From: JALZHR01 sp036389695
Lineage (GTDB): Bacteria; Acidobacteriota; Blastocatellia; Pyrinomonadales; Pyrinomonadaceae
DNA: 19,955 bases
NCBI GenBank assembly: GCA_036389695.1
Contig: DASVWG010000021.1
Location: forward strand, 1 to 19,955
Direction: 5' to 3'
Of this stretch, positions 1 through 7,304 are shown piece by piece; the first letter of the stretch is position 1, and each line of letters opens with the position of its first letter. Both the position numbers and the translations under genes were made by a program. The notes beneath the pieces were generated by a model. It had not been told where the DNA came from and did not search any database. It was given only the letters and a program-made list of their open reading frames with translations.

Positions 1-238
1 TGCCGTTTGCCGAGACGTTCGCCGTCAAATCGCCGTATAAATCCGAAGGCTCGACCAGCGCCAGCGTTTCCGGCTTCGTCTCCAGAACCATCTCGGAAAA
101 CGAGCCGGTTCCCGCGCCGACTTCGACGACGTGTTTACCCAGAAGGTTTCTGAACTCGTCCAGAATCCAACGGTGATAATTTACGGCAAACGACATCGCT
201 TCCAAATCTTTGCCGACATAAACAACTTTTTTACTCAT
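1..238 (-). CDS. Class I SAM-dependent methyltransferase (3' end cut by window edge)
   Basis: Only the first 79 codons are present; the frame stays open to base 1, so the protein continues outside the window. It begins MSKKVVYVGKD at an ATG and carries a clear SAM-binding motif I, VVEVGAGTGSF, at about residues 41-51. An acidic residue after the second strand (LALVEPS) is where ribose-binding acids sit in this fold. The acceptor cannot be told from this fragment. Proteins starting this way often sit in glycan loci and methylate sugars or lipid-linked intermediates, but that is inference. It follows the polytopic membrane protein gene by 40 nt on the same strand, so it is probably the twelfth visible gene of the EPS operon. 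No strong Shine-Dalgarno is visible. The methyltransferase fold is fairly sure; the substrate is unknown. Confidence 0.75.
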   Translation of the reverse strand, partial: MSKKVVYVGKDLEAMSFAVNYHRWILDEFRNLLGKHVVEVGAGTGSFSEMVLETKPETLALVEPSDLYGDLTANVSANG

Positions 239-278
239 CTGAAATAAATCTTGTGACGATTGATTTTAACAGTTTTCT

Positions 279-1907
279 TCAGCGGCGGCGAAACAGTCTG
301 ACTTCTCCGCTCTGAAAATAAGGCTCGGATTCAAACCATCGATTTAAAATCGCTTCGACGCGCGCGTCTTTTCCCCAAACCAGTAAAACGTCGATTTTAT
401 TACTGTTTGCTTCGAGCAAAGCTTCCAGCTTCGACAGTTTTTCCTCGAAATTGACGCTTTTGTCATTCAAAGCGAAAACATTGCTGCCCGTGTAGCCGAG
501 CACAAACTGCCGGTGCGAGATATCTTTCGCCACAATCGGAAACAGGTAATGCCCGATTTCATAATTGTCCCAAACCTGCACGTTTTTGCCGCCGATGCCG
601 AGATAATTGTCCATCTGTCCGGTCGGTTGCGAATGATAACGCAAGCCGTCTTCCTGAATACTGACGGAAACGAGCCGCGTATTTTCCTGCACCGAAGACT
701 GCGCCGCCACCAAATCTTTCGCCAGATTATTTGAAAATAAGGAATATTCCCACAGAGCGAGCGTCTGAAAAACAATCACGAAGGCTAAACAAAACTGCGC
801 GAAACGCTTTAACCAAATCGAGTTATCTGTTCTAAACAAAGGAACAAACGCAATCAAGCCGCACAACAAAAATCTCTCGCGCAAAACGCCGCCGTGGGTT
901 AACTGAAAATCGTCCGGCGCAAACATTGCGATAAAAAGACAAACCGCGAACAAAATCGCAAACGCGTAATATTTTTTTAAAAAGTCTTTCTGTTTCCGAA
1001 AATATTGCGCCGTCGCGATTAATAAAAAAAATATCGCGCCTAAAATCCATAAACCCGGCGTAAAAACGGCGAACGCGCTCGAATTGGCGTCGGTAAACGG
1101 AAAAGTCCTGCGACTGATGATGACAAATAAATCGGCGCTCCGGATTTGCGTCAGCCAACTCGAAATCGAATACGGGTCGCTCAGATTTCGCCACACGGGC
1201 GAAAATCCGCCGCCCGCTTCGCTCAGCAATTTATAAATAATCAAAAGCGGCACAATCGGCAGAAAAGCCAAAGCCGTCCAGAAAATAGTTTTTTTCCATT
1301 TCGACGGCGACACGAAAACGCTCAACAGACAGATGCTGACGGCTAATATTCCGAAACTGATGATGTGACTGAAATAAACGAGAACCAGAAGCGCCGCGAG
1401 CGATAGCGCGCGCGGAAAATTCATATCTTCGCGCCAGCGATAAAAAAGCCCGAGCGTAAACGCGAAACCGATGACGCCGATGGTGAAATTGTAAAAACCC
1501 ATCAGCCAGAGCCAGTTAAAACCGATTGCCGCGCCGATTAAAAGCGCCGTCGCGACGCCTTCGCGCCCGACCGTTATCCAGCGCAGCCAGCCGACCGCCG
1601 CCACCAAACCTAAATACGTAAATGTTACAATAATTTTAGTTACGGTAAACGGCGAAAAGAAATGCAGTAAAAAAATCAGAATCCAATGCCCGCTCGAATT
1701 CGGAAAGGAAATCGAATTGAAAGTATAAACTTCGGAAACCGCCGGATTGCCTTTCAAAAGCTCGGTCATCAAAGACGCGCTGTAAACGTGTCCCGAGCCG
1801 TCCTGATTGATAAAATAATCGACCGCCCAAATCGGCAGACAGGTGAAAACCGCCAGCAGCAAAAAGAATATAAACAAGCGGGCGTGTGACGATTCGAAAA
1901 AATTCAT
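279..1907 (-). CDS. Polytopic membrane protein, candidate GT-C glycosyltransferase or Wzy-like polymerase
   Basis: A 542-residue protein with about ten or eleven hydrophobic segments (for example 10-30, 92-110, 118-155, 167-200, 208-227, 281-301, 312-330, 345-358, 368-386) and a soluble C-terminal part from about 390 to 542. The first loop after TM1 contains YFINQDGSGH (31-40), an acidic site where lipid-dependent GT-C enzymes carry their catalytic Asp or Glu. I cannot assign a named family. Its place in an operon with flippase, glycosyltransferases and Wza/Wzc makes two roles reasonable: a polyprenyl-phosphate-sugar-using transferase, or the repeat-unit polymerase that the locus otherwise lacks. 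The TGA stop lies 40 nt before the next gene; the ATG start lies 24 nt after the FkbM gene stop. The membrane protein call is secure, the enzymatic role is inference. Confidence 0.8.
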   Translation of the reverse strand: MNFFESSHARLFIFFLLLAVFTCLPIWAVDYFINQDGSGHVYSASLMTELLKGNPAVSEVYTFNSISFPNSSGHWILIFLLHFFSPFTVTKIIVTFTYLGLVAAVGWLRWITVGREGVATALLIGAAIGFNWLWLMGFYNFTIGVIGFAFTLGLFYRWREDMNFPRALSLAALLVLVYFSHIISFGILAVSICLLSVFVSPSKWKKTIFWTALAFLPIVPLLIIYKLLSEAGGGFSPVWRNLSDPYSISSWLTQIRSADLFVIISRRTFPFTDANSSAFAVFTPGLWILGAIFFLLIATAQYFRKQKDFLKKYYAFAILFAVCLFIAMFAPDDFQLTHGGVLRERFLLCGLIAFVPLFRTDNSIWLKRFAQFCLAFVIVFQTLALWEYSLFSNNLAKDLVAAQSSVQENTRLVSVSIQEDGLRYHSQPTGQMDNYLGIGGKNVQVWDNYEIGHYLFPIVAKDISHRQFVLGYTGSNVFALNDKSVNFEEKLSKLEALLEANSNKIDVLLVWGKDARVEAILNRWFESEPYFQSGEVRLFRRR

Positions 1908-1925
1908 ACGATAACGATAATATTT

Positions 1926-1941
1926 AAATTCTTAAGAATTT
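1926..1941. repeat. Perfect 16-bp palindrome across a stop codon
   Basis: AAATTCTTAAGAATTT equals its own reverse complement over all 16 bases. On the minus strand it contains the last codons and the TAA stop of the FkbM methyltransferase gene and runs into the 24-nt gap before the membrane protein gene. It is AT-rich, so an RNA hairpin from it would be weak. It may be chance or a protein-binding site. Confidence 0.5.
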
Positions 1942-2813
1942 CGCGGCAGACACAAAACGTTCGCCCCGACATCATCGGGCGCAAACCCTTCTATTTCAAC
2001 AAGTTTCTCTCCGGCTTCATCAATCTTAAAAAATTGATAGCTCGCCTTATCTTTCAGAAAGACAATCAAATCGTTCGGCAGATAACCAAACGCACGGGAT
2101 GTTTCGAGCGTCATTTCCATATAAATTACCGGCGCGATTTCCTGCTCGAAAACTTTTCGCGCGCCTTTCAGAAACATCATTTCCGCGCCTTCGATATCGA
2201 CTTTCATAAAATCGACGCGCCCGATTTTTTTTTCTTCCAGATACGCATCGAGCGTTTTTATTCGAATCGGAAAAACCGTCGAAGGCTCGCCCGTTTTACC
2301 GGCAAGCGTCGCGTGACCGCTCGGCAAGTCTTTGAAAAGATGGATTTCCGCCGTCGCTTCCGCATCGCCCAAACCAAAATTATTAAGAAAGACTTTCGCG
2401 CCTTCCGCATTTAAGGAAACGTTTTTTTTTAAATCTTCGAAAGTCGGCGGAACCGGCTCGAAAGCGTGAACTTCGCCTTCCGCGCCGCTCAGATTGCTCA
2501 TCAAAGTCGTGTGCCAGCCGATATTTGCGCCGACGTCGAGGCATATAAAACCTTTTTTTATGTGCCGCGCAAAGATTTCCGCGCTGAACTGCTCGTGTTT
2601 TCCCAGAAAAAAAATCGACTCGCCTGCCCAATCCGACAAAGTTACATACAAACGTCTGCCGTCTTTCGTCGTCGCCAGAACTTTTTCCGGCAGATGACGG
2701 CAAAGCTTTCGGGCGAAAGCCGAAGCCCTCCATTTGCCGCGATTTACCGGAAAATAAAATGTATAGAGCCTGATTAGATTAAGCCAGGTGATTTCTATTT
2801 TTTGAGCAATCAC
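1932..2813 (-). CDS. FkbM-family SAM-dependent methyltransferase
   Basis: A 293-residue protein of the FkbM methyltransferase family, whose members O-methylate sugars or polyketides. Motif I is FICLDVGANIGWHT (89-102). The ribose-binding acid lies in HAFEPVPPTF (116-125). The family hallmark KVDIEGAE is at 204-211, followed by a typical C-terminal sheet ending near VLCLPRNS. It probably methylates a hydroxyl on the repeat unit made by the neighbouring glycosyltransferases; the position cannot be read from sequence. The start is a GTG, chosen because AGGA (2822-2825 on the opposite strand) sits 8 nt upstream. It follows the preceding methyltransferase gene by 27 nt. The stop codon lies inside a perfect 16-bp palindrome. 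Confidence 0.9.
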   Translation of the reverse strand: MIAQKIEITWLNLIRLYTFYFPVNRGKWRASAFARKLCRHLPEKVLATTKDGRRLYVTLSDWAGESIFFLGKHEQFSAEIFARHIKKGFICLDVGANIGWHTTLMSNLSGAEGEVHAFEPVPPTFEDLKKNVSLNAEGAKVFLNNFGLGDAEATAEIHLFKDLPSGHATLAGKTGEPSTVFPIRIKTLDAYLEEKKIGRVDFMKVDIEGAEMMFLKGARKVFEQEIAPVIYMEMTLETSRAFGYLPNDLIVFLKDKASYQFFKIDEAGEKLVEIEGFAPDDVGANVLCLPRNS

Positions 2814-2821
2814 GCGTTTTT

Positions 2822-2825
2822 TCCT
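2822..2825 (-). promoter_or_regulatory. Shine-Dalgarno fixing a GTG start
   Basis: AGGA on the minus strand, 8 nt before the GTG at 2813. It supports this non-ATG start for the FkbM methyltransferase. Confidence 0.55.
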
Positions 2826-2840
2826 GCAAATAAAAAAATT

Positions 2841-3509
2841 TTAGCCGAGCTGGCAAACCGCTATCACGCCGTCCGCCAATTGCGGCGAAATTTTTACGCC
2901 GACATCATTTATAAAATTATAATACCAGGGGTTATGCTGGCGATGTTCCGGTCCCAAATCGTAAAAGCAAAACTCTTTGACCCGTAAATCCTCGCGTTTC
3001 AGCATCAGATTCAAAGTCGAATACGAAAAATAAGTCACGTGGTCGGGATGCACCGGCTCGTTTTTTCCGCCTTTGCCGCGCAAGCCGTAAAGCGCGAACC
3101 TGAGCGCGCTGTATGCGTTTATCGTCGTGATGAGCAGAATCGTGTCCTGATGCATAAAACGCTTGATGCCGCGCAGGAAAAGTCCCGGATTCGACAGATG
3201 CTCGATCATTTCGCCCGCGATTATCACGTCGAATTTTTCGTCTAAATCGACTTCTTCGAGCTTTTCCAAATCGGCGCGAAAAAGATTTTTCGTGCCGTGC
3301 GCGGCTAAAATGTCGATTCCCTTCTGGTCGAAATCGAAGCCGTAAAGCTCGCCCGCGATTTTCGCCAGCTCAAAGTGTAGAAGCTGTTTAAACTCAATCA
3401 TTTTCTCGGTAAACGGGTAATCCGTGCAGCCGAGATGCAGAACTTTTTTTCCGCGACACGCTTCTTTGATAAATTCGACTCTTTGCACGAGTCTTAATTT
3501 TTCGCTCAT
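2841..3509 (-). CDS. Class I SAM-dependent methyltransferase
   Basis: A 222-residue methyltransferase of the Methyltransf_11/23 type. Motif I reads KKVLHLGCTD (21-30), the ribose-binding acid is in YGFDFDQKG (56-64), and the motif II/post-II region is FDVIIAGEMIEHLSNPG (93-109), with the Glu-His-Leu typical of this group. C-terminal strands ILLITTINA (124-132) and GVIAVCQLG complete the fold. Length fits the family. The ATG start lies 27 nt after the flippase stop, and no strong ribosome binding site is visible in the AT-rich gap. It is one of four methyltransferase genes in the operon and probably decorates the glycan or its lipid-linked intermediate. The acceptor is unknown. Confidence 0.87.
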   Translation of the reverse strand: MSEKLRLVQRVEFIKEACRGKKVLHLGCTDYPFTEKMIEFKQLLHFELAKIAGELYGFDFDQKGIDILAAHGTKNLFRADLEKLEEVDLDEKFDVIIAGEMIEHLSNPGLFLRGIKRFMHQDTILLITTINAYSALRFALYGLRGKGGKNEPVHPDHVTYFSYSTLNLMLKREDLRVKEFCFYDLGPEHRQHNPWYYNFINDVGVKISPQLADGVIAVCQLG

Positions 3510-3536
3510 CTAAACTATATATTTATGACAAATTAT

Positions 3537-5045
3537 TTATTTTCCGAAAACGCTTCTCGCCAGAATCTTTTCGTCTTCCGTGACAAAACCCAAAAGCCAT
3601 AAAACCGACAGATAAATAATTCCGCCGAGAAAGCTCGATGTAAAAAGCGAAAGCCAGCCGTATGGTAAATAGCTTAGGCTCAACATTTCAACCAAAACAG
3701 CGGCGGCGGCGGCGAAAAGCAATCTTCCGAGAATATTCAGCCAGAAACCGGCGAGAATTCTTTTAAAAAACCATTTTTCGACGTAAATAATCGAAAGAAA
3801 AGAAACCGCGTAACCGACCAGACGACCGATGGCGACGCCTTCGTTTCCATAACCGTAACTCAAAAAAATCATCAGCGGAATACTAATTAATAAACATAGC
3901 ACATAGAGATAACAATAAAAATTCGGGTAGCCGAGTCCTTCGGTCATCTGCCACGAAACCGTCAAAATCGCGACCAGACTAAAACTGACGGTGTGAATAA
4001 TCAAAAGATTCGTGCTCGCATCGGCAAATTCCGCGCCCATCCACAAACTTAAAAACAGACGGCTGTGGACAATTATTGTCGTCGCGATAAAAACGACCAG
4101 CATCGAGATGATTTTCGTCGCTTTGGTGTAAAGCCTTTCGAGCTTTTCGCGGTCGTTCTGCAATTCGCTGGCGAGCGGAAAAATGACAATCACGAGGCTG
4201 GCGATAAAATATTGAATCTGAAAGCTGACCGTCATCGGCACGGCGTAAAACGTCAGGCTTTCCGCTCCGAGCTGGCGCGTAATCCATATGCGCTCGAAAA
4301 GAAGCCAGATGTTGCCCAAAACCTGATAACCGACGACGCCCGCGCTGAAACCGACGACCAGCTTTAAAGCATCTTTATTAAAACGATGCGTGATGGAAAA
4401 ATCCGGCAGAAGTCTTTTCGCGCTGGCGTAAAACAACGCGCAAGTCGCGCACGTGATAAACAAATTCCACGAAAACAGAGCGATAAGCCCGCCGCCGAGC
4501 CACGCGATGATTAAATTGCCGAGCAGCATCGAGATACTGGAAAAATTCAGTATCTTGGAATAAATATCAAAACGGTGAAGCCCCTGCACAATCGCGCTGA
4601 AAACCTGCGTGAACAGAGTGAAGAAAACCGCCGTAGCCGCAATGTACAGAGCAGTTACGGTTCTGGCGTGCGCTTCCGCTTCGATGTTCAGAACGTCGGA
4701 AACGAGCCAGCCGGAAAGCAGAAAAACCGAAACGATGCCGACTAAACCGAGAACCAGATTGATAAAAAACGTGGCGGAAATAACGTCTTTTATCTTGCGG
4801 CTCTCGCCCGTCGCCTGATATTCGGCGACGTATTTCGTGATGGCGCGCCCGATGCTGAAGACAAACGAGTAACCTATAAAACCCAGCACGAGCGAATAAA
4901 TCCCGTATTCGTGATTCCCCAGAGTTTTGACGATTAAACGCGTCGCGAAAAAAGTCAAAATAAACGGCAGAATCCAGCTCGTAAAACCGTAAAATACGTT
5001 TTTCGTGATGCTTCTGGTCGTGGATTTTGCTGCCGCTTCGCTCAC
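3537..5045 (-). CDS. wzx: Wzx-type oligosaccharide flippase (MOP/MVF superfamily)
   Basis: A 502-residue, strongly hydrophobic protein with the length and layout of 14-helix polysaccharide flippases. The N-terminus has the family pattern: a helix (FTSWILPFILTFFATRLIV, about 21-39), then LGNHEYGIYSL (42-52), then a second helix, then a charged loop with KYVAEYQATGESRKI (71-85). Members move undecaprenyl-pyrophosphate-linked repeat units across the inner membrane. The start is a GTG overlapping the upstream GT4 gene's TGA as GTGA (5042-5045), which implies translational coupling. Flanking glycosyltransferases and methyltransferases support the Wzx role. The gene symbol is functional shorthand, since sequences in this family vary widely. 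Lipid II flippase is less likely given the context. Confidence 0.88.
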   Translation of the reverse strand: MSEAAAKSTTRSITKNVFYGFTSWILPFILTFFATRLIVKTLGNHEYGIYSLVLGFIGYSFVFSIGRAITKYVAEYQATGESRKIKDVISATFFINLVLGLVGIVSVFLLSGWLVSDVLNIEAEAHARTVTALYIAATAVFFTLFTQVFSAIVQGLHRFDIYSKILNFSSISMLLGNLIIAWLGGGLIALFSWNLFITCATCALFYASAKRLLPDFSITHRFNKDALKLVVGFSAGVVGYQVLGNIWLLFERIWITRQLGAESLTFYAVPMTVSFQIQYFIASLVIVIFPLASELQNDREKLERLYTKATKIISMLVVFIATTIIVHSRLFLSLWMGAEFADASTNLLIIHTVSFSLVAILTVSWQMTEGLGYPNFYCYLYVLCLLISIPLMIFLSYGYGNEGVAIGRLVGYAVSFLSIIYVEKWFFKRILAGFWLNILGRLLFAAAAAVLVEMLSLSYLPYGWLSLFTSSFLGGIIYLSVLWLLGFVTEDEKILARSVFGK

Positions 5046-6280
5046 TCCGAAAAAGATTCCTCATAAGCTTGCCACGCGTTGCGCGCCGCAATTCTTTCGT
5101 CAAAATTTTTTAAAACAAATTCGCTTCCCGCTCGCGCTAGTTTTTCGCGCAAAGGTTCGTCCGTTTTCAAAGTCCGAATCGCTTCAACCAGCGCATCGGC
5201 ATTGTCCGGCTCGATTAAATAGCCTGTTTCCAGATGTTTAACCGCTTCGGGAATACCGTTGATGTTTGTCGAAATAACGGCTTTGCCGAGCGCCATCGCT
5301 TCGAGCATCGAAATCGGCAAGCCCTCGACAAAGCTCGGCAGAGCGAAAACGTCAGCCAGACGTATCAAATTAAACAAATCGCCGCGCTCTTTTCCGACCT
5401 GTTCGGAAGTGATTAAAACGAATTTTTCGCCGAGTCCGAAAGATTCTACCTGAAGCAAATCTTCCTCGCTCGGTCTTGAATTGGAAATCCAGACAAACGC
5501 CATATCAGAATTTTCCTTTAGAAGCTTTTGCGCCGCTTCCAGAAAAATCCAACGCCCTTTGCGGTCGATAAATTGCCCGACGCACAGGACGAGAAATTTA
5601 TCAGCCGGAATTTTGAATTTCCGGCAAATCGCCTGTTTATTTAACCCGGATTTTCGGGCGTTTAATAATTCCGGCGGATTAATGCTGGCGTAAGTCACCT
5701 TGACGCGTTCATAAAATTCCGGCGCAAGGAATTCGCGCAAGCCTTTTTTCGCATCTTCGTTTGCCGTGAAAATATGAAAATTTTTAAATTTACTTAAAAC
5801 GCCGAACTTGAATTTCCAAATCCAGTAGCGCCAGCGCTGCGGCGGATAGACGGAATTATGGACGGTCGTAAAAACTTTCGTTTTCGTGCAGAGCCAGAAT
5901 AAAGCCGCGAAAGACTGCCACGGCGCAAACTCGACGTGAACCGCACAAGTCTTTAAATCGAACTTTTTCAGATAACGGCAGTAAGCGTATTCGGAGCGAA
6001 GCTTATTAAAATGGCGGGCTAATTTTCGCTTGACGGTCAGAGCGGGTTGCGTGTCGGTGTGAGACGCGACGAATTCGCAGGCGATGTTCAAATCATCCAG
6101 AAATTTCAAAAGCTGCTCGTTTGAGCCTGCGGGCAGAACGGCGCGGACTTCCGTATGCTTTTTCGCTTCTTTCATCAAAGCCAGAAAATAAATCTGCGCG
6201 CCGCCCCATTCCAGATAGTTCCAGACGCACAGGAGTTTTTTCGGCAGATTCTTAAGATTTCCGGTTTCTGGTGACTTCAA
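5042..6280 (-). CDS. GT4-family glycosyltransferase
   Basis: A 412-residue GT-B fold enzyme of family GT4, a retaining transferase using a nucleotide sugar at the cytoplasmic face of the membrane. The N-terminal domain has the acceptor-side glycine loop EWGGAQIYFLALM (24-36). The C-terminal domain opens with KFLVLCVGQFIDRKG (228-242) and carries the donor-binding EX7E motif, E319 to E327 in FVEGLPISMLEAMALGK. The downstream NGIPEAVKHLETGYLI (341-356) is typical. The best start I can find is a TTG at 6280; upstream in frame there is no ATG or GTG before a stop, so the true start is uncertain. It follows the GT2 gene after 82 nt that include a 7-bp hairpin, and overlaps the flippase start by 4 nt. 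Donor and acceptor are unknown. Confidence 0.9.
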   Translation of the reverse strand: MKSPETGNLKNLPKKLLCVWNYLEWGGAQIYFLALMKEAKKHTEVRAVLPAGSNEQLLKFLDDLNIACEFVASHTDTQPALTVKRKLARHFNKLRSEYAYCRYLKKFDLKTCAVHVEFAPWQSFAALFWLCTKTKVFTTVHNSVYPPQRWRYWIWKFKFGVLSKFKNFHIFTANEDAKKGLREFLAPEFYERVKVTYASINPPELLNARKSGLNKQAICRKFKIPADKFLVLCVGQFIDRKGRWIFLEAAQKLLKENSDMAFVWISNSRPSEEDLLQVESFGLGEKFVLITSEQVGKERGDLFNLIRLADVFALPSFVEGLPISMLEAMALGKAVISTNINGIPEAVKHLETGYLIEPDNADALVEAIRTLKTDEPLREKLARAGSEFVLKNFDERIAARNAWQAYEESFSE

Positions 6281-6340
6281 GTTATTTCTTAACGGTCGGC
6301 AGGCAGACAGTTAAAGTAATTTCTAAATAAAATTTTCGTC

Positions 6341-6359
6341 GTTAAAGCGATTCTTTAAC
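6341..6359 (-). terminator. 7-bp hairpin just after the GT2 gene
   Basis: GTTAAAG and CTTTAAC are perfect 7-bp arms around a 5-nt loop. The hairpin starts 4 nt after the TAG stop of the GT2 gene on the minus strand and sits in an 82-nt intra-operon gap. It is AT-rich with no long U-run after it, so it is at best a weak attenuator or an RNA-processing/stability site. Confidence 0.4.
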
Positions 6360-6362
6360 AAT

Positions 6363-7304
6363 CTAATCCTTTACCTGAGCTTTGGCAAAAGTCTCCGCCA
6401 GAGGTTTTTCTTCCCGGCTCTGTGCCCATTCGCTCTCGACGCTTCTGCCCAAAGCCGCCCGCAGAAAAAAAATCCCGAAAGCGAGCGTTCCCTGCCAGCG
6501 ACTCGGCGCACTGTCCCAATTTCCGTAAAAACGCCGGCGCAGATTGTGGATATGCTTTAAATCAAAAACGAGCGCGTCAATCATTTTCCGCAAACCGAGT
6601 TTCCGAACGGACGCCGGAATATTGTTCGGCTGGCAGAAAACTCTGGCGCGCGGGTCAATCAAAAGACGCCAGCCGCGTTTTTTCAAACGCGGCGTGTACT
6701 CGACGTCGCCGAAATTCGGATATTTTTTTGAATTCATCAAACCGGCTTCGCTCATCGCCGCCGCCGGAACCAGAACGCAGTTACCGACGATTATGTCAAC
6801 TTCCCAGGCTTTTTCCGGCACAGTCCAGACGGTCTGATTCTGCCAATGCCGCCAGCCGCCCGAGCGCGTTTCCCAAACCGGCGCAACCTGAAATATTTTG
6901 TGCGGCTCGTCCCAGAGCAAAAGCAGCGAGCCGACGACCGAACGCGGATTTTTTTCGGCAGTCTCGACCATCGAGCGCAGAAACTTTTCGTCAAACACCG
7001 CGTCATCGTTAATCAGCAAAACGTATTTCGGCTGGTGCCTGAGCGCGGCGCGGATTCCGACGTTGGTTCCTTCGGTAAACCAAAGATTGCCGTCTCCCGC
7101 GATAATTTCCACTTCGGGAAAGTTTTGGCGAATCGCTTCGGAAGTTCCGTCGGTCGAGCCGTCGTCGACAATCACGATGTGAACATCCAGATTCGTTTTA
7201 TCGATTCGCGACAGGCTTCGCAGACACTGCAAAGTAATTTCGCGGCGATTGTGTACCGGCGCGACGATTTCCACACGGATTTTTCCCAACGCTTCGGCGG
7301 ACAT
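6363..7304 (-). CDS. GT2-family glycosyltransferase
   Basis: A 313-residue GT-A enzyme of family GT2 (inverting), of the rhamnosyltransferase-like subgroup common in O-antigen and EPS loci. The N-terminus reads VEIVAPVHNRREIT (11-24). The nucleotide-binding acidic motif is IVDDGSTDGT (45-54), the metal-binding pair is in LLINDDAVFD (96-105), and the acceptor-side acid lies in FGDVEYTPRLKKRGW (198-212). A hydrophobic stretch at about 274-285 may touch the membrane. I chose the ATG at 7304 because it overlaps the stop of the dehydrogenase gene as TAATG. A TTG 21 nt further upstream would add seven residues with no family support. Donor sugar and linkage are not predictable. Confidence 0.9.
   Translation of the reverse strand: MSAEALGKIRVEIVAPVHNRREITLQCLRSLSRIDKTNLDVHIVIVDDGSTDGTSEAIRQNFPEVEIIAGDGNLWFTEGTNVGIRAALRHQPKYVLLINDDAVFDEKFLRSMVETAEKNPRSVVGSLLLLWDEPHKIFQVAPVWETRSGGWRHWQNQTVWTVPEKAWEVDIIVGNCVLVPAAAMSEAGLMNSKKYPNFGDVEYTPRLKKRGWRLLIDPRARVFCQPNNIPASVRKLGLRKMIDALVFDLKHIHNLRRRFYGNWDSAPSRWQGTLAFGIFFLRAALGRSVESEWAQSREEKPLAETFAKAQVKD

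Noticed and set aside
6422..7012. Long plus-strand open frame (196 codons) opposite the GT2 gene
   Set aside because: It is antisense to a gene with clear catalytic motifs. Its composition is rich in Arg, Ser and Pro, as expected from a complementary frame.
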